Notes: generated by a model from the letters alone, not told the origin. A stretch of DNA of 64,000 nt from Ptychodera flava (GCF_041260155.1 NC_091933.1:20675599-20739598); one strand, 5' to 3'. Positions 1-12,679 are shown, counted from the stretch's first letter. A program made the numbers and translations.

Positions 1-161
1 AGATAATTTCATTTCACAAAGGGGAGTGGAACACATCATCGAGGACAGATATAATGATCTTTCATTTTGTTTCGATATCCTATAATTATATATGGCGCAT
101 TATAGTGCTCAAAATGCATTGTGTTTCATTTTCAAATGTGACATCTATGATTCCTTTGCAG

Positions 162-1263
162 AATCATTCTGTTTCTGTAAGAGGTACGAGGTGCATTGTG
201 AAATGCCTGCAGATGCCAACTCTGACGGGGTGACCAACATTGAGTATGCTGAAAGTCAATGTGATGCACAAGGAGGTACCCTTGCTAACTTAGTTGATGC
301 ACAAATCGACTCTTTGGTAAGGAACTTCATATCCAGTCGTCGTCTCGATCGCCCTCCTTGCATCAACAAGCCATCATTTGGATTCTTTAGTGGTCTCGGC
401 GATGCTAAGAAAGAAAATAAATTTGTATGGAGTAATGGAACTCCGATATGTCGCAGAGGTTTCACAAACTGGGCTCCGAAGGAACCCAACAACAACAGGA
501 ATAGAGATAAAGAGGGGCAAGACTGTGTCCAGCTTTGGTAAGTCGTCTATCTACAGTATTCATAATATCCAGTTAAACGTTTGTATATTGTCAATGAAAT
601 ATATAATCGCGAAATCAAAGGCATTCAAATGCCTGAACACAGTTAATGAATTTACTACATGTAGTCAGGTAAGTTTTTCTTTGTGGATTTTACAGTTTAG
701 AACAAAAAATGTCAACAATTCACAGCATATCGCACATGAATCAAGTTAAACCCTTTAAGGACTCTTAATGTTTTTCAAGGACACATTACAGAATCCGACT
801 TTGGGTATTCCGGAGGCGTTAGAATCAGCGCATTGATATTTCAGTGTCTATTCATTTTGAAGACCACCTAGGATGTATGTTCATATTTAACATTTCCTAC
901 AGTAAATGCCATAAGGGATCTCGGATTTTTTTATCATGATAGTTTAAATATATTCTTTATAAGGATATTTATATGCTTTTAAAATTCTTTATTCCATTAT
1001 TGGTTTGTTGATTTCAGGTACAGATTTGGACATAATGGAAAATGGGATGATGAATACTGCAATGTTCGGCCAAAGGGATTCATCTGTGAGATTCCTAGTA
1101 AGTTTAGTCGTTGCCTGACAAAATCAAAGCCTGTTAAGAAAACAAAGATACATAGATATCAAGTAAACTGTCCTGATTCCGTGGTTAATAATCCTATAAT
1201 TCTGGTGTCTGATATTGTCCAATATTGTCTTTTGCAGGCCACTGTTGTTGCGATAGTCCTTAG
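162..1263 (+). CDS. Secreted C-type lectin CTL-A (3' part; 5' exons lie off the window)
   Basis: Extracellular C-type lectin domain protein. Exons I can place are 162-537 (after TTTGCAG; donor GTAAGT), 1018-1097 and 1238-1263 (TAG stop). With one base from a missing upstream exon they translate in frame to about 160 residues. The domain opens with FCFCKRYEVHCEMP, has the EPN motif (KEPNNN, mannose-type in this fold), GQDCVQLW, and WDDEYC with the final Cys in FICEIP; EPN and WDD are the calcium-2 site. The tail reads SHCCCDSP. A signal-peptide exon must lie before base 1; its mirror counterpart is near 29575-29621. Sister genes are CTL-B, C and D. Ligand and tissue are unknown. Confidence 0.88.
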
Positions 1264-1450
1264 GACTTCTTCCAAACATGAACTGCACTCTGGACAAAGC
1301 TTCGACCGATCATTATGTTTTTGGGACATCTAAACCGACTTTTTAGTTATACTTAGTTTGACCTGTATAAGAGAATTAAGTTACGTAAAATTAAAATACA
1401 GTCATAATATAGAGAATGTGGTATTAACTTTGTGTATTTGGTGGTCGATG

Positions 1451-1456
1451 AATAAA
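1451..1456 (+). terminator. Polyadenylation signal of CTL-A
   Basis: AATAAA lies 188 bases after the CTL-A stop. It is conserved in the right arm as TTTATT at 27404-27409. Confidence 0.6.
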
Positions 1457-1463
1457 ATCACAT

Positions 1464-2506
1464 ACGTGAGGTTGTAAAGCGTCGTCTGAGTGGGCAATCC
1501 TTCAGTGCAACCTATGGCCATGGCATTTTAAATCCTGCTGGTAATATACTAAGTTAGATGAACCAAAGGTAACTTGCTGGCACTTTATGATAAACTGTTA
1601 TCGAAAGGTACTTTATTCTAGCTGCTATTATATCTTTTTTTTGGAAATGCGCTACGACAGTGCAAGTTTTTATACATTTTTGTTGTAAAAGTAATGAGAC
1701 AGAAAGAGAACGCAAAAGTCCATGAGATCTTCTGTACATAATCTCTGGTAATATTCGACTCACAATCGGATGACATAATTTCTAGGAATCCTGAGATGTA
1801 ACACCTTTCAAGCTGAACAAATCAGATACTATTCTGAATAAAAGTGGTGTGTAGAATTTTCTGACTGCAAAGTGTGGCATTGCGAATCTGTTTCCCAACT
1901 TAACGAACAAGGGTATTTAAGTATATATGTTTTTTAGCAAAAATAAATTGCCTTTTGATTTTTCATTTGGTACTCAGCACTTGAGATAAAGAAAATGTTG
2001 TCCTACCGTACAACATATCGTGATCACGTTTCCATACGTGCAGATGATATGGTACAGAACATCCTTTCACTTCTCTGAGTTGAACTGCTGCCCTGTAATA
2101 ATTCATGAGGTTATTCTCTGCACTACTTCGTCTTCAGATATTCTATATAATGTCTTGGTCAGCAAAACATTGAAGGAAATTTACATGTTTTGGCAAACAT
2201 GATTCAACTATCGGAGATGCCTACCTGATGATGCATACTTTTCATCTGTTTTCAAACTACCTTTTTCTTATTACCGATCAGTTCGTAAACAATTGTCAGC
2301 CAACGAAGAGGAATTTAAAAAGTTTGTGATGTCATCAAAAAAGGGAAATGTAGAGACAGAATCAGTAGAAGATCTTTGGTAAATTTGTATCGAAACTGAT
2401 CATGACGTATCAGACGCACCGAAGGCCTTTTTTCAAGGAAAATATTAAAAATAAACTACGAACAGCTAAAAATCATGGTGATACACTTACATCAATTTTT
2501 ACATAG
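1464..2506. other. Intergenic DNA after CTL-A, no gene seen
   Basis: AT-rich sequence mirrored at about 26353-27400. Reading frames of 60-70 codons here differ between arms by small indels and have no family resemblance. I see no RNA gene or element boundary. Confidence 0.6.
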
Positions 2507-4317
2507 GATAGAATGCGTCTCGAGGATAGATAGTCGGACTGTCAAATTTCTACAAATCTTTTCCTGATCTAAGATTTGTGGGGGCTCATTTTAAAGCTCT
2601 TGGAGAAAGAAAAACTTTCTCCCGCTTAGAGTTTCGAAAATCCAAATTTAATTTTCCCTCGTAGAGTTAATACAGGAATGGCGGCCATTTTGAATTTCAA
2701 ATATCGCAAAATGTTAGGTAATTAGTTTCGCTAGTTCCAAAATTTGCAAAATTCCAAAATTTGACAAACTTTGCACGGAAACCCCTAACTTGATTATTGA
2801 TTTTGAAAGATAATGTCCTTCGGATTCGGATAAGTTTAACAAAAGGCTTAAGGTAGCGGTAAAGGTTATTTTTGCACCAATTCTTTTCTCAGAGTTAATG
2901 TCAAGTTTCAAGTGTTAGAATCAAGATATTTAGTTCAAATTTTCAGGATAACTCCCTTAGTTAATACTTTCTCCATAGAATATAAAAATTGTATATTTGT
3001 AGCCATGATTTTGAAATATGACACCAGTCAATATTAAAATTTAATTTTTCATATTTTTTTACATATTTGAATTTAATAATAATTGGATAGTATTAATATT
3101 ACCAAATTAGTTATAAATATGTTGACACTATTAATTGTAAGATTTTAACGGCAGGATTTGTAAATAAAGTTTGTTTTTATGATTTTACATGGGTTTACAT
3201 ATCAAAAAATTATTAAAAATTCTTTCAAATTTCAAAATGTGATTTTTCAAAAAGTACTTCAAATACAGGAAAATTGTGCCATACAAATCTTATCTGTAAC
3301 CTTGTTAATAGGCTGTAAAAATTCCATGTCCATATCTCATTTCAAAGGTTGGATTAAATTAGCATAAAATTATGTAGGAAAACTGTTATTCTGTCAAAAA
3401 TGTTGAAAACAAGCCATATTTGCACCCCTTTTTGAAGTCACAGAGCAGTCTTTTTGGTTAATCTCACTTTTGACACCTCTTTGACACTCAAAGAATCTAA
3501 AAATGCATTTACAATAGCAGTCACGCATTCTGAATGCAAGCACTGCCTTGTCAAACTTTCCTGAAAAACAGTAAAAAGTGAATTTCCCTTTTCAAACTTT
3601 TTTTAAAAGCTAGGGGACCTCTACCATAGTTAATACACTAAAGACTTCCCAACTTCCTCTTATTTGGTCAGTTTTTCAGAAGTTTCAACGGGCTATAACT
3701 CTGCAATGCCTTTGACCCCAAATGTCTAGTTTTTTTTATTCCACAGAGAATGTTGACCCCTTTTATATTTTAATAGTTTTATTGAAGTTTATAATATAAC
3801 ATTAAACTGGACCAATAATCATTTCCATTCAAGGTAATATATTACCAGGTCCATGGGACAATTGTGATTTACAAATTTAAGTAGGACCATCCTGAACCAC
3901 TGATAATTAGTGGTGGTACCAGGTGTCCGGAATGGGTAAGCGTACCCTGCTAGCATGCTACACCCGTCAGGATTGGTCCCAAAATTGTCTAAATATTGTA
4001 TTAAAAGATACAGGATATGAATCACTGTAATAAGTCAAAGCCGGGAATGCTGTCGTTAATCATTTGAGTGGCGAGGTGTCATATTTGGCCACAATGTCGT
4101 CATATCGACCGTAGAACTTTTTGAAAGTCCTAACGAGTCTTTTTGTTTTGTATCCTTTTCTCAGTAAATTTGATGCCAATGAGCTGTCTCAGTTGAAAAT
4201 CAGTGTAGGAATCACAAGCCCTACAATACCTGAGAAGTTGAGACACGTACACACCATAACTGACGCTCTAGCCTTTACCGCTACCTTAAGTCTTTCATCT
4301 TCGCAACGCACAGTACC
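2507..4317. mobile_element. TTAA-type MITE (family 1), left arm, interrupted by a second element
   Basis: The ends match an uninterrupted relative at 40239-40485. The left end GATAGAATGCGTCTCG corresponds to GGTAGAATGCGCCTCG, and the right end (to 4317, ...ACAGTACC) corresponds to ...ATATTACC. The flanks CATAG and GTAA are decayed TTAA target duplications. The body contains the family's typical GGCGGCCATTTTGAATTTC stretch (about 2679). It has no coding capacity. A different TTAA element (2852-4285) sits inside it near the right end. Confidence 0.75.
2852..4285. mobile_element. Non-autonomous TTAA-flanked transposon (family 2), nested, left arm
   Basis: Terminal inverted repeats GGTAGCGGTAAAGG(T/C)TA at each end, immediately flanked by TTAA at 2848-2851 and 4286-4289. 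The related empty copy at 40239-40485 reads ...CTTAAGTCTTTCA with a single TTAA where this copy has the insert, which fixes both the boundaries and the target duplication. The 1434-base interior has no long open frame, so it is non-autonomous. TTAA targets are used by piggyBac and Kolobok families; the GG start fits Kolobok better than the CCC start usual for piggyBac, but this is inference. Confidence 0.82.
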
Positions 4318-4537
4318 GTAAGAACTATGCCATGTTTGATGTTGTTCAGCTTCGCCAGCCATTGTTTTTACTTTTATAATTGAGTTTGAAATTCAATATG
4401 TTAGGCGAATTTTAAATATATGTCCAATGAATAAATAAGCCCGAACACGCCAGGCAGTCAAAGAACGCCCTCAAAAGGTTGATGTGACAATAAAGCATAG
4501 AAAGTTGCCGCAGAGTCTATCCCAATCCCTTCTGAGC

Positions 4538-4708
4538 CACAGGTGCTTGCAGCGTTGCTTTGATAGTCGATCGAAGGCCTTGGATTATGGGATCGAAGTG
4601 TGAGGCCGAAGGCTATTACCGAGGTTTATGGCCGAGGTTTAGCCTTCGGGCTCAAACCTCGATTCCAGGCCTTCAATAGGCTATCCAACCAAAGCTGCAA
4701 CACCTGTG
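4538..4708. mobile_element. Foldback hAT-like MITE, left arm
   Basis: The two halves are inverted copies of each other, from CACAGGTGC inward (arms of about 75 bases, including GCCGAAGGCTA and TAGCCTTCGG). Flanks TTCTGAGC (4530-4537) and TTCTGATC (4709-4716) match at 7 of 8 positions, an 8-bp target duplication as hAT transposons make. It is noncoding and would fold into a long hairpin. The mirror copy is at 24150-24308. Confidence 0.78.
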
Positions 4709-4966
4709 TTCTGATCAGCGCTTTACTCCCGACAATTTTGAATTTTACAAGAAGAAACAAAGTCCTTTGATCGAATTCTGATGGAAGCTTTTCTGGGTCA
4801 GCTTTAACTCTGTGGACGGTCTTTGTTTTTCCCACAGCACATGCCCTCTAGTGGAAAAAGCGCGATTTCGGTTACTTCTACTTGCAGTTTTAAAATGGAA
4901 GTCATGACTATGACGTAATTCGTACATGATACCATGATTAACACTCAAAGCGTTAGAATTTATCAG

Positions 4967-5186
4967 GTGGCATGAAGGATGTAATCATGACAAATTACGA
5001 AGTCGAATACAAGACCTGGCTCAACGGTCGCCAATTGTTTTATGTGAATGACATACCTCGACACAGTCTAGTTACCGTACAAGCCTGCGGACACAAGAAT
5101 GCGAAGTTTTCATTGCGCGTGAAACAAACAAACATGCACTATGTGTACAGGAAAATAACTTCATGGGACGCACATGGAGTTGTAAG
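4967..5186 (+). CDS. Candidate orphan coding exon, unidentified (left arm)
   Basis: A 220-base stretch with a good acceptor (ATTTATCAG) and donor (AAG|GTATGTCG) and an open frame throughout, beginning GMKDVIMTNYEVEYKTW and containing NDIPRHSLVTVQACGHKN. The mirror copy (23669-23888) keeps both splice sites and the frame, with one conservative change (V to L) noted near the start. I do not recognise a family and found no partner exons nearby, so it may be part of a gene, a gene relic or chance. It lies between CTL-A and CTL-B. Confidence 0.3.
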
Positions 5187-5595
5187 GTATGTCGAACTTT
5201 ACGAGATTCATTGTGTTTTTGTTAAACACAATTTGTTTCACAAACAAATTAAGCAATAAAACTTTACCAATTATGCCATTGCATACTCTACATATATAAA
5301 GTCAATGTTATCAACATGTGTGACGGGCGTTAACTCTCCATAGTTGTACAGTGCGTTTGTTGGTTAATGTTTGTACAAAGCATTACCTTTTTATCACCGT
5401 TTGATAAAAGATGCACGATGTACGTTACTGAAATTTATTTATTTTGTATGTTAGTATTTATATTGTTTCTCTTCTTCATCCCTAGGTGTTGTCATCTAGC
5501 ATAACTTGTATTGCTTTGTGCAATCATCTTCCCACGTTCATTGTCAACACCATGATTTTAAGTGTAAAGAAAAGGGCTGGCGTAAAAAATAAAAA

Positions 5596-5597
<2 letters not shown>

Positions 5598-5645
<48 letters not shown>
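5598..5645 (+). repeat. (GA)n microsatellite, left arm
   Basis: A pure AG run that grades into a purine-rich GGGA tract to about 5700. The mirror copy in the right arm (CT, 23244-23259) is much shorter, showing length change since the arms separated. Confidence 0.9.
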
Positions 5646-5652
<7 letters not shown>

Positions 5653-5700
5653 AGAGAGGGGAGGTAGAGAGGAGGTAGGGAGGGAGGTAGAGGGAGGACT

Positions 5701-7230
5701 TAGATTTTTAAAATCTACAGAAAAGTTTATTCAAGTTTTGCGACTTCCTTTAACAAATGGTTCGCGAACAACTCATAACATGTGCTGCTGTGCTTTGTAA
5801 TCTATTTGTCGGTGCGCACATCAAAAATGTTTGCTTTGTTTGGCAAGAGAGGCGGGGCAACGGACACGCAGAATAATTATTGTACCATGTTGCAAGTTTA
5901 TACAAGGTATTATCAGATGTCTGCGAATCATATTTTATTACGTGCCTACCTTTTACAGAGTGTGAATCAGTAATTTATTCTGGTGTGATATGTCGTACTT
6001 GTCCGACGAAATTAAACAGTAAGGTCCTGTGTTTGGGATAAGAATTTGTACAGCTGAAAACAATAACTCGATATTATTTTTAAGTTTAAAATTTCCGGAC
6101 TTGCTGTTACCACAATCGGATACAGAATTCCTTGAAGACCCCGCCCCTAAGCTTAAATACGGTGATTTTCCATCACATACAGCAATGCTCTCGAAACAAG
6201 AAACATCCCTGCTTTCCAGTGGTAGAGTCCGCCATTCACTTCAAGCTCAATACATATGAAAAATAACCCCTCAAGGCCGTGGCGTATGTTAGTGTTATGC
6301 ATAGGTACGTGAATCATCTGGCAGACATGTGGCTCCGCTGAGGGTATATGTATTTGTACAGCGATTCCTAGAAGGGCGGCCATCGACGGTCAGAGATGAT
6401 TGAATTTTGTATTCGAAACGCACAGTCATTTCGTGGACGTCACAGTAGTACTTGTGTCTCAGGAAGGATCGCTCGGATTTATAACTTTTGTAGATGAAGC
6501 ATTTAAGATGAGATAATCAGTTTTGAAAACTCTTGGTAAAGGATACCCTTTTTATGTCATTTCCGAACTTTTGCCTTGAAACTTTAAATTTGTAAATTCA
6601 TGCTTAGTTTAGTTTACCTTACACTATGTATATTTACTTGGTTATTGCCATTCCAACCTGTTGTATGCCCCTTGCATATATGGGCTGGTGGCCTTGAAAC
6701 GCAATAAACGTGCACTTTTGTACGTCTGAATAATACTGATCTTGCTATTACTCGGATAACGCATGGTCCTCAGTCGTACATTGTTGAAGCACTATGAATG
6801 AATCATTTACCACCTGGGAAGAAACAAGACAAGGTTATACCGTCACCAGTAAAAGACCGCGTCTTCAAAAATCAGAACTAAAAGAAATTTCTGTATGATG
6901 CTTCTTCGACCCTGAATTCTCAAAGTTAGGATATCTTGCGACCAAGCGTGTACTGATAGTGTGCTAGCAAAGATGACAAGTTTAAGGGAGATACAATCTC
7001 TTACCATGTTCTTCTTGTATTTCAATCTTCAACGTCTATAATTAACTACATATCGGATCACAAAAAAATAAAAGTTGGATTTATTTTCAAAAAAGGATTA
7101 CCCTTAACAAAGAATTGCCAGATTATACTAAAACAGATGGCCAACAGATTTACTTCAATTAATTCACTTTTCCATAATGAGAGTTTACTCAACCGGACGA
7201 ATGTTCCGCTTCACAAGACTGCATTCCGAC
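5701..7230. other. Noncoding DNA upstream of CTL-B, left arm
   Basis: Mirrored at about 21650-23190. Several frames of 60-76 codons (for example at 6029-6259 and 7137-7361) are broken by indels in the other arm, so I read them as noncoding. No element ends were recognised. Confidence 0.55.
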
Positions 7231-7238
7231 TCGGAGTC

Positions 7239-7410
7239 ATAAATACCAACATTCGCAGGAAAACACGAACAATTCGAATAAGATTAATGTTTGGAGCGGA
7301 CGTGTCTTTTACGACAGCAAACAAATTCTTACATCATAATGGTTCAGGGGAAACACAATAAGCAGCGCAAACGCTGAATGTACAACATTCATGAAAGTCG
7401 ACAGTTACTG
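7239..7410 (+). promoter_or_regulatory. Possible CTL-B promoter and 5' UTR exon, left arm
   Basis: A TATA-like CATAAATA (7239-7246) lies upstream of a stretch ending in a strong donor, TTACTG|GTAAGTTAG at 7411. The coding exon of CTL-B begins just after an acceptor (TTTTCAG at 7796-7802), so an upstream UTR exon is required; this is the best candidate by analogy with CTL-C and CTL-D. Confidence 0.35.
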
Positions 7411-7809
7411 GTAAGTTAGGATTTGTAGCAAGCTAGGAGCAAGTCCCCCGATTGTGAGCGGACTATACATATATGTTCTCTTAAAACAAAATATCATTCA
7501 TATGAGGAAAGACAACATTAGAAAGAGATCGACTTCAAAAATCAGGTAAGGGGCCACAAGGCTAGACACCGTTTCTTAAATCGACAATACAACAGGTGTC
7601 TGTTAGTTCATGGTTATCGGTGTAATTGTCGAAATCTTCAAAAATACTCAGAATCTTTTAAGTTTCGTTGCCTTGATAATTCACGACAAACCATACATAC
7701 CAGTTTACATAAACTTTATCCTTACTTTGGCTGCCAAGACGTCTTGTTTTACGTCTTTAAAAAAGGGATTTACAAAGCACATTTATTTCTCTTCATTTTC
7801 AGACCAACA

Positions 7810-9758
7810 ATGGCTGTAAAACTAGTTTTACTGTTTCTGTCTGGAGTAGTGTTGATCTCGGCCAAGGGCAAGGTATGATATATTCTTCATACATCGACGT
7901 GGTTTTTTCCCAACATTTCAACCGATTCCTTCATAAATTGATACTCTCATCACTGCCATCACTGACATGCTTTTCACTTTGTGATCAAAGACTTCATCGA
8001 TCGACTTGCTCTGATGAATCAAGTTTTCTTTTCTATTTTCTTCCATGTTTACTCGCATCCAGGATTGCGCGCGTGAGTATTCAACTGATACCTTATAGCT
8101 CTTAACATATAATATAATGACATTATTGTTCACTAAATGTACCCGTTTATCACAGATTATCGTTGCATGTCGTTGTGACAGGGTCACGATACTGAAAATC
8201 TGCCTTTAAAATAATTACCTAGTCGACATTATCAGTTGTAGCTTGAACAGTTACTGTAGTTGTCATCAGGAACAGTTGTTTATTTTCACATGTAACAATC
8301 ATTTCATCTTTGACATAAAGGATTTAATAGTAAGAATTGGCGATTCTACTTTCGCTTGTTAATAAGATTTTATTCGTTGACAGCGTCCTTCTGTTCTTGC
8401 AAGAAGTACGAAGTGCACTGTGAAATGCCTGAAGACGCTAACAAACAGATGACGTATTACGAGTATGCGGCGGCTCAATGCAAGTCACATGGCGGTGTCT
8501 TGGCTAACCTTGCCGACCCAGACGTTGACGCCATGTTGAAGAAGTTCATCGCCAACGAAGGGCTCGATGGGTCTGCCTGTATCAACAACTTTGGATTTTT
8601 TATCGGTCTCACCGATCCTAACTATGACGGTTCGTTTGTTTGGAGCAATGGGAACCCTCTGTGCCAGGGTTGTTACACCAATTGGGCCCCAGGTGAACCA
8701 AACAACAATGATAAAAAAGACGAAAATGGGCAGAACTGCGGTCAACTTTGGTAAGTTAAAGAACTGTGACGGTTTTTATGTATCTATCTAGCAAAAAGAA
8801 TGATCACACTTAGGTAAAAGAGAGGTTGATCGTTTCACCGACAACACACGGCAGTGAACAGCAAAGCAGGCCGATGCCTTCATAGGGCGCAGTAAAATAA
8901 TATCAAAGTAACTTGCTCCTTGAGCCTTCAGTTGAAATCGTTTTAGTAGGGAACAGTAAATCTGTTCATCGATCTCTTTCTGTAATCGCTTTCCGTCGAT
9001 GAAATTGGAGGCAACCTTCTTCAACTAAGATCCTGACAGTCAGTGTATTCTGTAACTTTACTTGAGATGACCGAAAACAAAGGTCAAGTGTTGCTATGAT
9101 GGAGTTCAACGAAGCTTCAGATAATTGAGCAATCGTCATTTGTTAAAAACAGACCAATCAGACTTTCAGTACGGGGGCAAATTTCTGAACTCATATCCCT
9201 CTGAAACGAAAAACTAGTAAACAAACGAAGAAAATTTAGATGCGATACAGACCTTTACATAAGTTAGTCAATAAAGTGTCCGTATATGTATTCATAGGTA
9301 AATTACCTTTTCTTAAAGGGTAACTTTCAGTCACATTGACGAGCTTACAAATGCAACAGGAAGCACTGCTAAAGTTATCAACTTGTTGGTTATTTCAGGT
9401 ACAGATCTAACCATAACGGACTTTGGGATGATGAATACTGTAACGAAAGACCAAAGGGATACGTCTGTGAAATTCCAAGTGAGTGTTTTGCTAAAGTGGA
9501 AAGTCTCTTGCCGCCAACGATAACCAGTCTCTCACTTGACATACTTATATTCCCACCTTGTACCAACCTTTTTATACAAAAAATTAGTACATACTTTTAT
9601 GTGCATTGACCGACGAGCAAACTGATATGCACTAAGATAGACAGACAGACAGACAGAGGAACGGACAGACTGGTCACTCATGGTCTGTGAAGTACATTAC
9701 TTAATTTCATAACGTCACATCTCTTTCAGACAACTGCTGTTGCAGCGAAACTCCTTAG
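7810..9758 (+). CDS. Secreted C-type lectin CTL-B, left-arm copy
   Basis: Five coding exons: 7810-7872 (signal peptide, MAVKLVLLFLSG...), 8063-8072 (10-nt microexon, DCA plus one base), 8384-8750 (lectin domain), 9399-9478 and 9730-9758 (TAG). They total 549 nt, an unbroken 182-residue frame. The domain has FCSCKKYEVHC, an EPN motif (GEPNNN), GQNCGQLW, WDDEYC and YVCEIP; the tail is NNCCCSETP. Relative to CTL-A, C and D it lacks three residues after ACINN. EPN suggests mannose-type sugar binding, calcium dependent, outside the cell. The mirror copy at 19133-21077 has identical lectin-domain residues. Confidence 0.92.
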
Positions 9759-9910
9759 GTCCTGTACAATCTACATGTACATCCAAGCTATTGGCGAACC
9801 CTACCTGTAACTTGACAAAGAATGTCGTCAAACTGCTATTTGCGCATGCGTTGTATATTTGTTTGCCTCCTGAGTTTCTGCTATGTATGACGTTATTAGA
9901 CGAGGAGTGA

Positions 9911-9916
9911 AATAAA
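9911..9916 (+). terminator. Polyadenylation signal of CTL-B, left arm
   Basis: AATAAA about 150 bases after the stop, conserved as TTTATT at 18974-18979 in the right arm. Confidence 0.6.
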
Positions 9917-10071
9917 ACAAAGTTGTGAATGTCATAGCAAAATGTGTAGCGATTTATCATTTAAGTATGAATCTGTGTTATGATTTTTGTCGAATGAGCT
10001 GAGGAACAGGCGGACATAGTAAATAGTGCTGATATAAGTACGTTCACTGACATTTTGTTACTTACATACAT

Positions 10072-12664
10072 TATTATTATTATTATTATTAGACTTTATT
10101 TAAACTCGATAAACTGTTGAGCCTGAGGCTCTTCTCACACAGAGTCGAGTATAACAACATTTATAATATTTACATTAAAAAAAATAAGTCAGGAAGAACA
10201 CTTATACTTTAAAAAAATGTAAAAACGCTACAAGTAAAACAATCTAAAAACAAATTAAAATTTACATAACAGTAAGATTAACCCATCTTTTTAAAAAAAT
10301 GGCACTTGCAATTTTTTTTGAATGATATAAGTGAAGAGCTAGATTTGATCTCTCCAGGCAAAGTATTCCATATTTTAACCCCGTTGTACATAAAACTTCT
10401 TTTGAAAAATTGGGTTCTATGCCCTGGAATATACAGATCTTCCCTGTTTGCAGACCTTGTGTTACGTCCGTGGATCTGCTTTACACCTCTAAAAACATTA
10501 AGATAATCAGGAGCAAGGTTATTCAGAACTTTGTACATTAAAACTGATTCATTGTATGAAACTCTTTCACGAATTGGCAACCACCTTAAGGATTTAAATA
10601 AAACATAACTTGGAGTATTAAAATCTTGATCTAAAATTACTCTAGCAACAGATTTCTGTTGTCTTTCTATACGAGATAAAGAGTGGTTGAACAATGACCC
10701 CATATGTTCGAACAATAATCAAAATGAGGTAAAATGAAACAATTATAAAACGTCAACATTGCTTTCTTAGTTAAGAATGATCGTATACGCTTTAACTGTA
10801 AAAGCTTAAAAGCAACTTTACCACATACTTACTGACATGTTTATCCCAGGTCAAAGTATCATCAATTGACAGACCTAAAAGGTTTTCTTGCTTAACACAT
10901 TCAAGCTGCTCGTCATTACAAACAACGTTTATACATTTGTCTGTTCTAGATTTTTTCTGGGAGTTCCAATGACCATCACCTTGGTCTTTTCTATGTTTAT
11001 ACACATGTTATTATTACAACATCAGCTCAAAATGGATTATTACAACACCAGCTCAAAATGGATGCCATGTCACCATTGAGCTTAGTTTCAAGTTCTTGGA
11101 TATTGTGGCCAACCGCCTGTGCCGCTGTGTCGTCAGCATACATATTGATTTCTGAATTGTCTAAAGCTAGGGGGAGATCATTAATAAAAAGCAGGAAGAA
11201 AAGAGGACCTAGAATGGAGCCCTGAGGGACTCCAACATTAATTGGAAGAGCATCACTCAAGGTTCCATTGAAGCTAACTGACTGGGATCTATTTGTTAAA
11301 TATGATGTAAGGAAATGAAGAGTTTTGTCGGAACACCCGTAAAGTTTCAGTTTTCGCAGCAATATATTGTGATTAACAAGGTCAAATGCTTTCCTGAAGT
11401 CTATCAACAAAAGCCCAATAAGGTTGCCTTTGTCAATTTCTTGATACCATAAATTTGTAAGGTAAGTAAGAGCTGTTTGACAGGAATGAAGCTTACGAAA
11501 ACCAGATTGATTGTTGGACAATAAGTTGTGACAAGACAGAAAATCATAAAAATGGGTGTGAACATGTCTTTCCAATAGCTTAGAAAGAACAGGTAAAACT
11601 GAAATCGGTCTGTAGTTTGAGACATTATCGATTGCACCTTTTTTGAATAAAGGTGTAACTTTGGCAGATTTCCATTGTTGTGGAAAGGAACTTGAAGTAA
11701 TTGCATAGTTAAAAAGTACTGTGAGGTTGGAGTAATCTGATTGGCTCCAATCTTTAAGAAGCGTGCACTTATACCGTCTAAACCAGTGGATTTCTTGCAA
11801 TTTATACCAGTAAGAAATTTCAAAACTTCTGATTCATCCAACACAGGTATGTTGAACTCTGTATTCTGTGGCAGGTTCTTTGATGTAAAATCTTTTAATT
11901 TGTGCATAATGCTATCACAATTGTAATTGATTTGTTTTATATACTTGGACGCTATGTTTGTGAAAAAGTTATTGAAAGCATTGGCCATGTCTTTATGTTC
12001 CGATATTTCAATGCCCTCACTGGTAAGAAAAGTGGGATTCTTTGAATTTGATTTGGGAGAAAAATGTTTAAAAAACTTCCAGAAATCATTCGAATACTTG
12101 TCAACCATACTGTTGTAAAACTCCTTTTTCGACGTTCTAATTAAATGTGTAACTTTGTTTCTCCAACGTTTATATAAATCATGTGATTTACCCTTTTTGT
12201 ATTTATCTCTAATTTTAATTGCTAAATCTATATCCTCATTCCACTATTCTGGAACTGTTGGATATTTGACACGTTTTTCTCTAATTGGCGCATGTTTATC
12301 TACAATACTGAGAAATAATTTATTCCACGTGTCAAGCATATCAGTAATATCATCCGAACTATGATGACTGACCACGGGACCCCTGCTAAATCTTTACAAA
12401 ATGAGTCCGGGTCAAAATGTTTTGTGCATCTATATTTTATGGTATGTTTTGTTTTAGGCTCAGAATTATTTGAACTTTGTCTTATGATGTAAACAGGATA
12501 ATGATCGCTGAGACCAATACATGACACACCACTAGTGAGCACTCTCTCTGGGGTGTTGTCCATATATGATCTATACAAGTGCTGGTATTATTTGTGATTC
12601 TTGTAGGTGATTTGATCATGTTCACCAGACCAAAGGAATTGCAAAGTGAATTCCATTGTTTGCA
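10072..12664 (-). mobile_element. 5'-truncated CR1/L2-like LINE, left arm
   Basis: Reads right to left: the end of an AP endonuclease (SDHYPVYII), then a reverse transcriptase with LLLIDFRKAFD, GVPQGSILGPLFF and the catalytic NMYADDT, then the usual C-terminal region (WLPIRERV, IWNTLPGEIK). The 3' tail is (TAA)n, seen as TTATTATT from 10072. A perfect 15-bp target duplication, GTTACTTACATACAT, flanks it at 10057-10071 and 12665-12679. The coding frame is broken several times, with a 26-bp tandem duplication at about 11011-11060, so this copy is dead. Clade placement (CR1/L2/Crack group) is from motif style only. Confidence 0.9.
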
Positions 12665-12679
12665 GTTACTTACATACAT

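Noticed and set aside
6029-6259. 76-codon frame upstream of CTL-B
   Set aside because: The mirror copy (22644-22856) diverges by frame near its end; no splice or family support.
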